From: CAJAQL01 sp964442965
GTDB taxonomy: Bacteria > Patescibacteriota > Minisyncoccia > UBA6257 > 2-01-FULL-56-20
Direction of reading: 5' to 3'
Length of the DNA stretch: 25,603 bases
Assembly: GCA_964442965.1 (NCBI GenBank)
Contig: CAYUBE010000013.1
Location: forward strand, 1-25,603
This document shows, piece by piece, positions 6,849 to 14,648 of this stretch. Within the stretch, counting starts at the first letter, position 1. The number at the start of each line of letters is the position of its first letter. The notes beneath the pieces are model-generated. The model did not search any database and was not told the origin of the DNA. It was given only the letters and a program-made list of their open reading frames with translations. Both the position numbers and the translations under genes were made by a program.

Positions 6849-7628
6849 ATGGCTCTCTTTAAAAAGATAATTATTTTCCTCATTGTTTTCTCATTCGTTT
6901 TCTATTTCATGAGAACGAACGATGAATACAACACGCGTATCCTCGTTGCGGATCTTGGCGGCATTCCGGCGCTTTTCGGAGCGGTGAGCACCATCTTCGG
7001 CTTACTCGCGGCGTTCGCTATTCAAAAACAATGGGACGCCTGGAATGCGCTCTCGGAAGCGGTAAACGGCGAGGTAGACAGCCTGGAAAAGCTCTATCTC
7101 TGGTCCGATCATTTTCCGGAAAAAATAAAAGAGCCGTTTCATAAAAATATCAGGGAGTACACGGCTCTTGTCATAAGCCACTGGAAAGCCACGGAACAGG
7201 GAGAGAAAACGCCCGAGATCGATCATGCGCTCCAGGCGCTGAACGATGATATTTACCGGATTTTCACGGAAGCGCCGGAGCTGATGCCAACCTCGTTCTC
7301 GCTCTTTTCAAGCGTCATGCAATACCGTTCCTACCGCATCCAGGACAGCACGCGGCACATGCCCCACATTCTGAAAAATACCCTGCAGTACGCCGCATTC
7401 CTGCTTATTTTTCTCTCCATGTTCATCGGCATTAAAAATATCTGGCTCGCATTTCTGTTTACCGCAAGCATCGCATCGCTCGCCTTTGCTATTTTTCTCG
7501 TGCTTCTCGATCTCGACAATCCCTTGAAGCCCGGTAGCTGGCACATCACCACCAAAGATTACGAGGATTTGCTCGCGAGAATCGATAGAATCGACCGGCA
7601 TGAAGAAATGGCGGTGCCCACAAAATGA
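6849..7628 (+). CDS. DUF4239 (bestrophin-like) membrane protein
   Basis: 259 aa. Two N-terminal hydrophobic segments (about residues 5-21 and 36-58), a soluble helical middle, and two C-terminal segments (about 175-200 and 203-222) give a four-helix membrane protein. The motifs QKQWDAWNALSEAVNGEVDS and LDNPLKPGSWHI match what I know of DUF4239, a family noted for weak similarity to bestrophin channels; transport is not proven. I choose ATG 6849 because a perfect extended -10 lies just upstream and because the preceding 52 codons read through the divergent promoter region. Its TGA overlaps the tsaD ATG (ATGA), so tsaD is probably translated by coupling. The pairing with tsaD may be no more than operon convenience. 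Confidence 0.88.
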   Translation: MALFKKIIIFLIVFSFVFYFMRTNDEYNTRILVADLGGIPALFGAVSTIFGLLAAFAIQKQWDAWNALSEAVNGEVDSLEKLYLWSDHFPEKIKEPFHKNIREYTALVISHWKATEQGEKTPEIDHALQALNDDIYRIFTEAPELMPTSFSLFSSVMQYRSYRIQDSTRHMPHILKNTLQYAAFLLIFLSMFIGIKNIWLAFLFTASIASLAFAIFLVLLDLDNPLKPGSWHITTKDYEDLLARIDRIDRHEEMAVPTK

Positions 7629-8695
7629 ATATTCTCGCTATCGAGACAAGCTGCGACGAAACTGCCATCGCGCTCCTTAAGGCGCAAGGCGGTCTTCGTG
7701 CACCGAAATTTTCTGTTTTGGAAAATCTTGTTTCTTCGCAGATACCGATTCACCGCCCGTTCGGTGGCGTCGTACCAAATCTTGCCAAACGAGAACACTT
7801 GAAGAATTTGCCATTGCTATTGCAGAGATTAATGATTCAGGACTCAAGAATCAGGAATAAAAAAATCTTGGATCTCGAATCATCGTTCATGAATCAGATT
7901 GATCTTGTAACCGTAACGGTCGGGCCGGGACTTGAACCGGCGCTCTGGACCGGCATCAATTTTGCCAAAGAATTGGCCAGTAAATATAAAAAACCGCTCA
8001 TCGGCGCAAATCACCTTGAGGGGCATCTCTACAGCTTTTTGCTACTGCAAAAAACCGGAATCATGATTCATGATTCAAGAATCAAGAATCTTTTCCCCGC
8101 TGTCGCGCTTATCGTAAGCGGCGGGCACACCATTCTCTTGCGCGTGGAATCGTTCTCGAAATGGCGGCGGCTCGGTGAAACACGTGACGACGCCGTGGGA
8201 GAGGCGTTCGACAAAGTCGCGCGATTACTTAACCTTCCCTATCCTGGGGGTCCAGAGATAGAAAAGCTTGCGAAGATCGGCAACCCGAGCGCCATCGCTT
8301 TCCCCAGGCCGATGCTCCATGAAAAAAATTATGACTTCAGCTTCTCGGGGCTCAAAACCGCGGTGCTCTATTACTTAAAGGAAAATCTGAATGCGAAAAA
8401 AACTGATATTGCGGCATGTTTCCAGCAGGCCGCTATTGATGTGTTGATCGCAAAGACAATGCGCGCGGCCGAAGCATATGGTGCGCGATCAATCATACTT
8501 GGCGGCGGCGTCGCGGCAAACGCGGCCCTCAAGAAAACTCTCGGCCTCACGGCAAAGAAAGCTGGTTGCGCATTTTTTGCCCCCGGAAAAACGTACTACG
8601 GCGACAACGCCGCCATGATCGGTGCCGCGGGCTACATGGCGCATCTCCAAAAAAAGAAATGCCCGCTAAAAGCGGACGGAACCTTAGATATCTGA
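7625..8695 (+). CDS. tsaD: tRNA N6-adenosine threonylcarbamoyltransferase TsaD
   Basis: TsaD transfers the threonylcarbamoyl group to A37 of ANN-decoding tRNAs (t6A), working with TsaB/TsaE and TsaC. 356 aa. Visible are the ASKHA start (LAIETSCDETAIAL, residues 4-17), metal-binding HLEGH (His130, His134), SGGHT 165-169, GEAFDKVARLL 192-202 and GDNAAMIG with Asp327. Two stretches are foreign to the family: residues about 68-93 (between the LP-LLQRL helix and VTVTVGPGL) and 145-156 (before PAVALIVSGGHT). Both are encoded by 7-nt-periodic arrays and keep the frame. The start overlaps the DUF4239 stop by 4 nt. None of the other t6A genes is in the window. Confidence 0.97.
   Translation: MNILAIETSCDETAIALLKAQGGLRAPKFSVLENLVSSQIPIHRPFGGVVPNLAKREHLKNLPLLLQRLMIQDSRIRNKKILDLESSFMNQIDLVTVTVGPGLEPALWTGINFAKELASKYKKPLIGANHLEGHLYSFLLLQKTGIMIHDSRIKNLFPAVALIVSGGHTILLRVESFSKWRRLGETRDDAVGEAFDKVARLLNLPYPGGPEIEKLAKIGNPSAIAFPRPMLHEKNYDFSFSGLKTAVLYYLKENLNAKKTDIAACFQQAAIDVLIAKTMRAAEAYGARSIILGGGVAANAALKKTLGLTAKKAGCAFFAPGKTYYGDNAAMIGAAGYMAHLQKKKCPLKADGTLDI
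7827..7903. repeat. Heptamer array 1 inside tsaD
   Basis: Eleven 7-nt steps starting GATTAAT GATTCAG GACTCAA GAATCAG, then units in the opposite sense (CGAATCA, TGAATCA). The two halves are partly complementary, so it can fold. It encodes a lysine/serine/isoleucine-rich loop of TsaD. Unit fidelity is moderate. Confidence 0.6.
8058..8092. repeat. Heptamer array 2 inside tsaD
   Basis: Five clean units in register: GAATCAT GATTCAT GATTCAA GAATCAA GAATCTT. The GATTC and GAATC halves are inverted repeats. It adds about a dozen residues (GIMIHDSRIKN) just before the SGGHT strand. Confidence 0.75.
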
Positions 8696-8707
8696 AAATG
8701 AATTCCT

Positions 8708-8724
8708 GGTTCTAATGAAGAACC
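8708..8724 (+). terminator. Small hairpin after tsaD
   Basis: GGTTCT-AATGA-AGAACC forms a 6-bp stem 12 nt after the tsaD stop, between convergent genes. There is no T-tract, so a weak terminator at best. Confidence 0.3.
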
Positions 8725-8773
8725 TTGAACATTGCTTACTAGTGGAAGTAAATAGGTTGCTAAATTGAAAATC

Positions 8774-9391
8774 TTACTGCGGGGGCGGACTATCAAAACT
8801 TCGGGAGGAAACCGTCGTTTCAAGATTCGCCGTCGTCCAGGAAACCGTACTGTCGTTCGGCTCCACGCTTACCGCAATCGTGATGCGGGGATTCCAGGTA
8901 TCGGTCTCGAGATTTCCAAACAGCGTGAACGTGAGATAGGTGATCGAAACATTACTGCTTGTGAGCGGCGTGAGCGCTCCACCATTTTCCGCGCTGTCGC
9001 TCCGCTCCAAAACACCGTCCTGAAGGACATAATCTACTTTTTCTCCAGCGGCGTTATAAAATTCAATGCCATCGGGACAAGTCCAGGTCGGCATCGGCGC
9101 GCCATCGCTCTTACAAGTGGTAATTCCGCTCGAACACGCGCTAGATGGCTGATTCGATCCAGGATTATGGCAAAAGAGGTATCCCGTTCTCATCTCGCGC
9201 GTCATTTCCTCGAGTGCGAGACTGACGTTGCTTTCCGAAAACATCATGGCTGACACTTCCCGCTCGGAGCGCAAGGCCCGCACGAATCCTCCGGCCGCGA
9301 TCGAAACGAGAATCGAAAACAGTGCTATGGTGACCAAAAGCTCCACAAGCGTAAATCCTGATGAGTTTTTATGGCGTGATGGCGATGACAT
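8774..9391 (-). CDS. Minor pilin, PilW/GspJ-like
   Basis: 205 aa, type IV pilin-like. The prepilin leader ends in NSSG followed by FTLVELLVTIALFS, with cleavage after Gly12, Phe at +1 and Glu at +5, and a hydrophobic helix to about residue 40. The mature domain (ALEEMTREMRTGYLF, then beta-strands) resembles PilW/GspJ minor pilins, which help prime pilus assembly. Two Cys near residues 74 and 88 could form a disulfide. It is the last gene of the leftward pilus locus, 12 nt after the PilV-like gene, so it is cotranscribed and probably translationally coupled. Confidence 0.88.
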   Translation of the reverse strand: MSSPSRHKNSSGFTLVELLVTIALFSILVSIAAGGFVRALRSEREVSAMMFSESNVSLALEEMTREMRTGYLFCHNPGSNQPSSACSSGITTCKSDGAPMPTWTCPDGIEFYNAAGEKVDYVLQDGVLERSDSAENGGALTPLTSSNVSITYLTFTLFGNLETDTWNPRITIAVSVEPNDSTVSWTTANLETTVSSRSFDSPPPQ

Positions 9392-9403
9392 GATGAATAA
9401 ATA

Positions 9404-9979
9404 TTAGTACCACTTATAAAAATGGTCTTCGAGAGTGACGCTTTCCCCTGCTCCGGCAAGGCCGGGCCATGAGACGATGGCCTTCACCGTAATCTCGTCG
9501 CCCGTCGTATCGCTCGGCCCGGTGGAATTCCTCTGTACCCTGATATCCCGCGTAAAATTCGTCTCTGTCCCGCCGTTCGAATCATAATCGTAGAGATGCG
9601 TGTCGGGGTGATAATAAAGAGGATCTCCAGCACCGACAAACTCCGTCAGTGAACTGCAATCGGGCGTGTCATATGCAAGCTCAAAATCCCCGCCACTGCC
9701 GAAGCAGGAACCCCAACCGTCTCCCTGGCCATCGATCTGTTGCGCGTAGAAATCATGATCGATGAGATTCTTGGCGACCTCAACACCTTCGGAGGCAAGA
9801 TACGTCGCCGTCAGTTGGTTGGCAACGACCCGGTTCAACGCCAATGATTGCGAGAGCAGTGACGTGATACCCAGAAATCCAACCGTGAGCAGGGTGATCG
9901 CGACCATCACTTCAATGAGCGACTGTCCGCTTCGAAAAAGCGATTGGCGATTGGCGATTGGCGATTGGCACCTTTCCAT
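9404..9979 (-). CDS. Minor pilin, PilV/GspI-like, with repeat-encoded leader
   Basis: 191 aa, pilin-like. Processing is expected at FRSG followed by QSLIEVMVAITLLTVGFLGI (Gly18; Glu at +5), with Gln instead of Phe at +1. The segment SLALNRVVANQLTATYLASEGVEVAKNLI is typical of PilV/GspI family members. The leader peptide is unusual: the N-terminal MERCQSPIANRQSLF is largely encoded by four perfect heptamers. An internal start is unlikely because the repeat runs up to the cleavage site with no later Met before it. It sits 46 nt downstream of the GspH-like gene and 12 nt upstream of the PilW-like gene. Confidence 0.87.
   Translation of the reverse strand: MERCQSPIANRQSLFRSGQSLIEVMVAITLLTVGFLGITSLLSQSLALNRVVANQLTATYLASEGVEVAKNLIDHDFYAQQIDGQGDGWGSCFGSGGDFELAYDTPDCSSLTEFVGAGDPLYYHPDTHLYDYDSNGGTETNFTRDIRVQRNSTGPSDTTGDEITVKAIVSWPGLAGAGESVTLEDHFYKWY
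9940..9967. repeat. Perfect heptamer array (GCGATTG x4) in the pilin leader
   Basis: Four identical, contiguous GCGATTG units. On the coding strand (CAATCGC) 28 nt read as CQSPIANRQS, the prepilin leader of the PilV-like protein. Copy-number change would shift the frame unless by three units. Confidence 0.9.
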
Positions 9980-10025
9980 AAAAATTTTCTTTTTCTCTAT
10001 TCGTTCTTCTTTCTCCGTTCTCTTT

Positions 10026-10595
10026 CTAAAAACTTACCTGTCCGGCTGAGTTGACCGAAATCGTCCGTGTCGATCCGTCCGCTGCGACAAGATTGATCGT
10101 TGCCTGGCTTATCTGATTTCCTGAACCATCAAAGAGGAATGTGTCGGGATCGGGAGGATAAAAGAGGACCATGGAAAGAGCACTGCTGCTTGCCATGGAA
10201 AATGTTACGCCGCTCTGCGGATGGACCTGCCATGTTTCATCGGTGTATCTTGCTTCGTAATCCTGTATCTGGCTCGCTGAGGTGATGCTGGAAACGGGAG
10301 GGCACGTCCCCTGTCCGCTCGGCACATAAGCAAAGATCGAGTAGGTTTCCTTTGAAGCATTGAATGAAACGCCGTAACCGCATGCCGAACCAGCAGCATT
10401 GCCGTACGTTGCGATCGCGAGCGAACGAGCCTGCAGAATAAACTGGGCCACCTCCGTTTCTTCGACGGACAGCGCCGTCTGATCCTGTTCGGTACCGCTG
10501 TATCCGACGGCTATGGCCGCGAGCATCGCCGAGATCGCGATTACAATGAGAACTTCGATAAGCGTGAAGCCGCCTTTGGAATTGGTCTCGGACAT
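10026..10595 (-). CDS. Minor pilin, GspH/FimT-like
   Basis: 189 aa. A short leader MSETNSKGG is cleaved before FTLIEVLIVIAISAMLAAIAVGY (Gly9; Glu at +5). Downstream, EVAQFILQARSLAIATYGNA and a Gly/Ser-rich beta domain match the GspH/FimT fold, which sits at the pilus tip or primes assembly. It is the first of three minor pilins in tandem and 97 nt downstream of the prepilin peptidase. It has its own extended -10 box 9 nt before the ATG and no SD, so it can be transcribed independently. Confidence 0.9.
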   Translation of the reverse strand: MSETNSKGGFTLIEVLIVIAISAMLAAIAVGYSGTEQDQTALSVEETEVAQFILQARSLAIATYGNAAGSACGYGVSFNASKETYSIFAYVPSGQGTCPPVSSITSASQIQDYEARYTDETWQVHPQSGVTFSMASSSALSMVLFYPPDPDTFLFDGSGNQISQATINLVAADGSTRTISVNSAGQVSF

Positions 10596-10604
10596 CTTTT
10601 TTTC

Positions 10605-10613
10605 ATTGTAACA
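10605..10613 (-). promoter_or_regulatory. Extended -10 promoter of the minor pilin genes
   Basis: On the - strand TGT-TACAAT ends 9 nt before the ATG at 10595, predicting a 5' leader of only about 3 nt. Confidence 0.6.
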
Positions 10614-10642
10614 CGGCGTGCCATAGAAAGAGAGATATTAGG

Positions 10643-10692
10643 ACACGAAGCATGAGATATGAATAAATTCTGCTTCGTATCTCGTATCTCGC
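10643..10692. repeat. Imperfect inverted repeat with heptamer units after pilD
   Basis: CGAAGC...GCTTCG arms, followed by TCGTATC TCGTATC in tandem, occupy most of the pilD-minor pilin gap and reach the pilD stop codon. The left part (GAAGCATGAGATATGA) is a diverged inverse of the right part. Confidence 0.45.
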
Positions 10693-11544
10693 CTACAGCC
10701 CCATCAGATGCAAATACCACTGCGCCATAGGCACGCCGAACAAAAAAATAAATGCGGCACTAAACGTGAGAAACGGGCCGAACGGCAATGTCCCGTGCAT
10801 CGTCTTCTTTTTAAGACTCATAAGAAATACCCCCGCCACGGCGCCGCACACGAATGCGAAGCCGACCACGGGAAGAATATCGGGCCACCCGAAGAGAAGC
10901 CCGAGCGGCAAGGCAAGTTTCACGTCTCCCATGCCGATCCCCTTCCCCTGCGTCACGAGAAACAGAAATTCAAAAAATACGAAACCGAACACGGCGCCGA
11001 TCACCCGCCCCACCCAGACGTTTCCTAAAACGCCAAAAATCGCACCGAGCTGTCCGATAAAAGAAGCATTCCCGATGGGCGACGCAACGAGAAGGATACC
11101 GATGAGCGCGGCAAGGATACCCAGCCCGATGTTCAATTCATCGGGGATAATGCCCGTCCTGATATCGATCACCGAAGCGAGGAGAAGGATAAGAAACGCA
11201 AGCGTCCAGAGCGCGGTGAACAGCCACGCGAAGGGACCCGCACCGACGAGTATCCCGATACGCCAGGGAACCAAAATAAAAATCAGCCCCGAGATAAATT
11301 CGACAATCGGATATTGAAAACTAAGTTTCGCTTTACATCGGCGGCACCGGCCACCCTGCAGAAGAAAACTGAAAAGCGGAAAAAGTTCGAACCACCTGAG
11401 CGTCCTGCCACAATGGGAACAATGGGAACGCCCGCCGATGACCTTCGGATCAAGAACAAAATACTCACCGTCATACCGCATCGAAACAACATTCAGAAAA
11501 CTGCCGATCACGAGGCCGAAGATAAACAGGAAGATGAATGTCAT
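10693..11544 (-). CDS. pilD: Prepilin peptidase (type IV leader peptidase, family A24)
   Basis: Membrane aspartyl protease that cuts the G|FTLIE leaders of the four pilins in this locus and may N-methylate them. 283 aa from ATG 11544. N-terminal domain with two CxxC pairs (Cys42/45 in HCSHCGRT and Cys67/70 in GRCRRCKA) for zinc. The catalytic aspartates are in VIDIRTGIIPDELN (Asp127) and GMGDVKLAL (Asp207). About seven or eight hydrophobic helices. The open frame reaches 11604, but I prefer 11544 because an extended -10 (TGT-TACCAT) lies 6 nt upstream and MTFIFLFIFGLVIGSFLNVV is the canonical family N-terminus. It lies downstream of the major pilin gene. Confidence 0.95.
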   Translation of the reverse strand: MTFIFLFIFGLVIGSFLNVVSMRYDGEYFVLDPKVIGGRSHCSHCGRTLRWFELFPLFSFLLQGGRCRRCKAKLSFQYPIVEFISGLIFILVPWRIGILVGAGPFAWLFTALWTLAFLILLLASVIDIRTGIIPDELNIGLGILAALIGILLVASPIGNASFIGQLGAIFGVLGNVWVGRVIGAVFGFVFFEFLFLVTQGKGIGMGDVKLALPLGLLFGWPDILPVVGFAFVCGAVAGVFLMSLKKKTMHGTLPFGPFLTFSAAFIFLFGVPMAQWYLHLMGL

Positions 11545-11550
11545 GTGTCT

Positions 11551-11559
11551 ATGGTAACA
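11551..11559 (-). promoter_or_regulatory. Extended -10 promoter of pilD, leaderless
   Basis: TGT-TACCAT on the - strand ends 6 nt before the ATG at 11544. It resembles the box before the GspH-like gene (TGT-TACAAT). Confidence 0.45.
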
Positions 11560-11610
11560 CAAAACCCCCGTGAGGTTTTCGCGGAGATTTTTTATTCCCA
11601 CCAAGAAATC

Positions 11611-12084
11611 TTATAATGAGAGGCAATATTCGCTATCGGCCTTCGTACAGCTTTTCATGCCGCTTGGAATCCCCACTGATGGCACCGTATAGCCGGTGAA
11701 CGCTGGGTTGCTTGCATTTTCGAGTACTGCACCGATAACATACGAGGTACCGCCACCCTCCTGTGAATAGTAATAGGTTTTCCCGTTGGTCGGATCGTTT
11801 GGAACCTGGCTCACACCGATGCCTGCGTTAACAAGTATATAACTCAACGTACCTGCCGTTGTTTGGGGTCCCCACGAACTTGCGGCCGGATAATCCCCGT
11901 TTTGATTGTAGTACAGTTCGAGCGCGGTCTGCGTCTCTCGAAGATCGGAAAGGCGGCGCGCATCTCGGCCCTGCTGCTGGGTCGGTCCCAAACCAACCAG
12001 AACAACCGAAGCCAGAATGGCGATAATGGCAACCACGATAAGAATTTCAATGAGGGTAAACCCCTGTTTTTTCTGCTGTTTCAT
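11611..12084 (-). CDS. Major type IV pilin (GspG/PilA-like)
   Basis: 157 aa. Leader MKQQKKQG is cleaved before FTLIEILIVVAIIAILASVVLVG, the most canonical N-terminal helix among the four pilins in the window. Then GRDARRLSDLRETQTALELYYNQNGDYP, the GspG/PilA alpha-C segment, and a short beta domain ending with two Cys (SCTKADSEYC) that likely form the D-region disulfide. As the first pilin after the platform gene and the one with its own promoter, it is the best candidate for the main pilus subunit. The 5' leader of about 20 nt has no SD. Confidence 0.93.
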   Translation of the reverse strand: MKQQKKQGFTLIEILIVVAIIAILASVVLVGLGPTQQQGRDARRLSDLRETQTALELYYNQNGDYPAASSWGPQTTAGTLSYILVNAGIGVSQVPNDPTNGKTYYYSQEGGGTSYVIGAVLENASNPAFTGYTVPSVGIPSGMKSCTKADSEYCLSL

Positions 12085-12112
12085 AGTAAAATAGTTATTT
12101 TTCGACTTTTTT

Positions 12113-12121
12113 ATTATACCA
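12113..12121 (-). promoter_or_regulatory. Perfect extended -10 promoter of the major pilin
   Basis: TGG-TATAAT on the - strand, predicted start near 12106, about 20 nt before the ATG. It is identical to the box before the DUF4239 gene. A dedicated promoter suits high pilin expression. Confidence 0.75.
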
Positions 12122-12130
12122 TACGCAGTT

Positions 12131-13339
12131 CTACATGCTCGCCGTCAAACTATACAGCGGGATCAAGATGGAAGCGAAAAGTAAGCCGACGAGCAATCCC
12201 ATGCCGATCAGGAGAATCGGCTGAATGAGATCGGCGAGATTATCAGCGACCTGATTCGCCTCGCGGGTATAGATCGCCGCTACGCGGCTGAACATCTCCT
12301 CGGTTTTTCCGGTTGTCTCACCGATGCCAACCATCTGGGAGACAAGCGTAGGGAAATATTCGGGATGCCCGGCAAGACTTGCCGAAAGCAGTTGGCCCTG
12401 CCGCACGTCTTCCGTCACGCTTCGCAGGATTTCGGTATAAGGTGCGCTATCCATCATGGCCGCCATGATCTCAAGCGACTGGGCGATAGGAATCCCTCCG
12501 TGGATGAGCAGTGTCATGGCATTGCCGAACCGCGCCATAAGGAGCGGGAGATATACTTTTTTCAAAATCGGCAAACGTATCTGTCCCTCATCCCACAATG
12601 CCTTCCCTTCCTCCGATTGAAAATAGTCGACCACGATGGTAGCGAGAAAGAAAATGGCAATAAGGACGGCCGGCCACCACTCCTGCAAAAAGGTTCCCAG
12701 GCCCAGGAAAACCTGGGTATACCACGGGATGGAAACATTACTTTCCTGGAATATCGGCTGGATCTGCGGGAAGACGAAGGTCAGGAGGATAAAGGAAACA
12801 ACCAAAAAGAGGGCTAAAAGCACGCCCGGATAGACGAGGGCGGATGACGCCTTCGAAGCTAACGTTCCCTCGCGCTCCGTATAATCAGCCAGGAACGTCG
12901 CCGCCTCGTTCAGATTTCCCGTAACTTCCGACGCCCTAATCATGGCCGTGTAATAAGAAGGGAACAGCTTCCCTTGCCGTTCGAGCGCCTGGGAAAACGA
13001 GAGGCCACTGTCGATATCCTGGGAGATCTGGCCAACAGCCTCCTTTAAAACCTCGTTCGTCGTCTGCTCCTGAAGCGTAACCAGGGCATTGTTCAGGGGA
13101 AGCCGCGCATCAAGAAGCGTCGCGAGCTGGCGCGTGAAAATGAGCATGTCCCGCCGTCGCACACGGTTTGCAAATCCCGTGATCGCGGCATACCATGGCT
13201 TTTCATCCGCGGAAACGATGCTTAAGACAAATAAGTCGTGGCCCGCCAAAATCTGAAGCGCCGTGTCGCGATTACCGGCATCAACGAATCCCGCCTGCAA
13301 TTCTCCCTCTTTGGTTCTCGCTTGATATTTAAATTTCAT
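12131..13339 (-). CDS. pilC: Type IV pilus inner-membrane platform protein PilC
   Basis: 402 aa, PilC/GspF family. Residues 1-55 are the N-terminal domain (MKFKYQARTKEGELQAGFVDA). Two T2SSF repeats follow: about 70-195 (FTRQLATLLDARLPLNNALVTL, ending in a transmembrane pair VLLALFLVVSFILLTFVF) and about 270-395 (MARFGNAMTLLIHGGIPIAQSLEIM, ending in LIQPILLIGMGLLVGLLFASIL). PilC couples ATPase motion to pilin insertion or extraction. It is 126 nt downstream of pilT across two REP-like repeats and 46 nt upstream of the pilin start. Length is normal for the family. Confidence 0.96.
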   Translation of the reverse strand: MKFKYQARTKEGELQAGFVDAGNRDTALQILAGHDLFVLSIVSADEKPWYAAITGFANRVRRRDMLIFTRQLATLLDARLPLNNALVTLQEQTTNEVLKEAVGQISQDIDSGLSFSQALERQGKLFPSYYTAMIRASEVTGNLNEAATFLADYTEREGTLASKASSALVYPGVLLALFLVVSFILLTFVFPQIQPIFQESNVSIPWYTQVFLGLGTFLQEWWPAVLIAIFFLATIVVDYFQSEEGKALWDEGQIRLPILKKVYLPLLMARFGNAMTLLIHGGIPIAQSLEIMAAMMDSAPYTEILRSVTEDVRQGQLLSASLAGHPEYFPTLVSQMVGIGETTGKTEEMFSRVAAIYTREANQVADNLADLIQPILLIGMGLLVGLLFASILIPLYSLTASM

Positions 13340-13369
13340 TTTCTTTTCTGTCGCTCCGGCACTTCTTTT

Positions 13370-13452
13370 GTCATTCCGGTGAAAGCCGGAATCCGTGCGT
13401 TTTCTTTTTTATTATCTTGAAAGCATGGACCCCTGCCTTCACGGGGACGACT
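13370..13452. repeat. Two REP-like repeats in opposite orientation between pilT and pilC
   Basis: A direct copy at 13370-13400 (GTCATTCCGGTGAAAGCCGG) and an inverted copy at 13421-13452 (CATGGACCCCTGCCTTCACG) face each other across a T-rich 20-nt spacer. Each has its own small stem. They fill the intercistronic gap. Confidence 0.65.
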
Positions 13453-13465
13453 CCGCCCTGCGGGA

Positions 13466-14542
13466 TCACATCTTTTCCAAAAGGATCTGGAGTTCCGCGG
13501 GATTCAATGAATAGAGTGACGCGTTATCGAATGAAACTTCCTTGTTCTTCACCAAATTGGCAAGAGAACGATTCAGGGTCACCATACCCTCCTGGAGGCT
13601 CGTCTCAATGACAAGATCGATCTGGTATACCTTACGTTCACGGATGAGATTTCTGATCGCGGGATTCACAATCATGATCTCAAGCGCAGGTACGCGGCCA
13701 CCCGAAATGCGCGGGAGGAGCCTCTGGGAAACGATGGCGACCAGTGTCGCTGCAAGCTGTGATGATATCTGGCCCTGCTGTTCGGCAGGAAATGAGTCGA
13801 TGATGCGGTCGATGGTCTGCGACGCGGAGTTCGTGTGCAGGGTCGCAAAAACCAGGTGGCCGGTCTCGGCCGCCGTCATCGCCGTCGAAATGGAAACGGC
13901 ATCGCGCATCTCGCCGATCATGATGACGTCCGGATCCTGGCGGAGAATCGTCCGGAGGGCTGCATGAAATCCCGTCGTATCACTGCCGACTTCGCGCTGG
14001 GAAACGATGCATTTGTCCTGGGTAAAAAGATATTCGACCGGATCCTCGACGGTGATAATATGGTCCGATTGTGCGCGATTGATCTCGTCGAGCACCGCCG
14101 CGAGCGTCGTCGACTTGCCATGGCCAGCAGGACCGACCACCAGCACAAACCCCTGGGAAAGATTCGTGAAGTCGTGCATGATCGGAGGAAGATTCAGTTC
14201 CTCGACCGTCCTGATCCGCGACGGGATAAGGCGGAGCGCCGCCGCAAGATAGCCGCGCTGAAAGTAGGCATTCACGCGGAATCGGGCCTTATCTTCAAAA
14301 CTGTAGGCGAAGTCGATCTGCCGATCCTTCATAAGCTTCTCCTTCTGTCCCGGCATCGTCATGAGCTCGAAGATGATGCCTTCGGCTGTTTCCGGAGTCA
14401 TAATCGGTTCCTTTTCGAGGGGTACCAGCACGCCATCGACGCGGAGGGTCGGCTTTCGGCCAACAGCCAAGTGCAAGTCGGAGGCGTTCTGCCGCGCTGT
14501 TTCTGTTAAAAGATCGGTGAGCTTCTGCTTGTAATCGTCCAT
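13466..14542 (-). CDS. pilT: PilT-like pilus retraction ATPase
   Basis: Hexameric secretion-superfamily ATPase (358 aa) expected to power pilus depolymerisation. Walker A is GPAGHGKST (137-145), not the usual GPTGSGKST; Walker B region DPDVIMIGEMRD (203-214); His box TLHTNSA (234-240). An N-terminal PAS-like domain SDLHLAVGRKPTLRVDGVL (21-39) identifies the PilT/PilU group rather than PilB. No C-terminal Zn motif. It lies between pilB and pilC. The promoter at 14593-14601 sits between two heptamer arrays. Whether it drives retraction or another motor step in this organism is not shown. Confidence 0.94.
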   Translation of the reverse strand: MDDYKQKLTDLLTETARQNASDLHLAVGRKPTLRVDGVLVPLEKEPIMTPETAEGIIFELMTMPGQKEKLMKDRQIDFAYSFEDKARFRVNAYFQRGYLAAALRLIPSRIRTVEELNLPPIMHDFTNLSQGFVLVVGPAGHGKSTTLAAVLDEINRAQSDHIITVEDPVEYLFTQDKCIVSQREVGSDTTGFHAALRTILRQDPDVIMIGEMRDAVSISTAMTAAETGHLVFATLHTNSASQTIDRIIDSFPAEQQGQISSQLAATLVAIVSQRLLPRISGGRVPALEIMIVNPAIRNLIRERKVYQIDLVIETSLQEGMVTLNRSLANLVKNKEVSFDNASLYSLNPAELQILLEKM

Positions 14543-14552
14543 AATTTTGATA

Positions 14553-14648
14553 GATTAATGATTCAAGATTCCAGAATCGAGAAGGTTGCTTCAGTATACC
14601 ATAAGTTTCCTTTCTTGAATCAAGAATCTTTATTCTTAAATCTTCTTC
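14553..14648. repeat. Two heptamer arrays flanking the pilT promoter
   Basis: Left array (14553-14587): GATTAAT GATTCAA GATTCCA GAATCGA GAAGGTT. Right array (14614-14648): CTTGAAT CAAGAAT CTTTATT CTTAAAT CTTCTTC. The two are partly inverted relative to each other and enclose the -10 box of pilT; the right one runs into the pilB stop codon. Confidence 0.65.
14593..14601 (-). promoter_or_regulatory. Extended -10 promoter of pilT
   Basis: TGG-TATACT on the - strand, predicted leader of about 44 nt that would include the left heptamer array. Confidence 0.6.

Noticed and set aside
10643..10692. Rho-independent terminator after pilD
   Set aside because: The arms are imperfect and no T-tract follows on the - strand; it is better explained as a decayed heptamer array.
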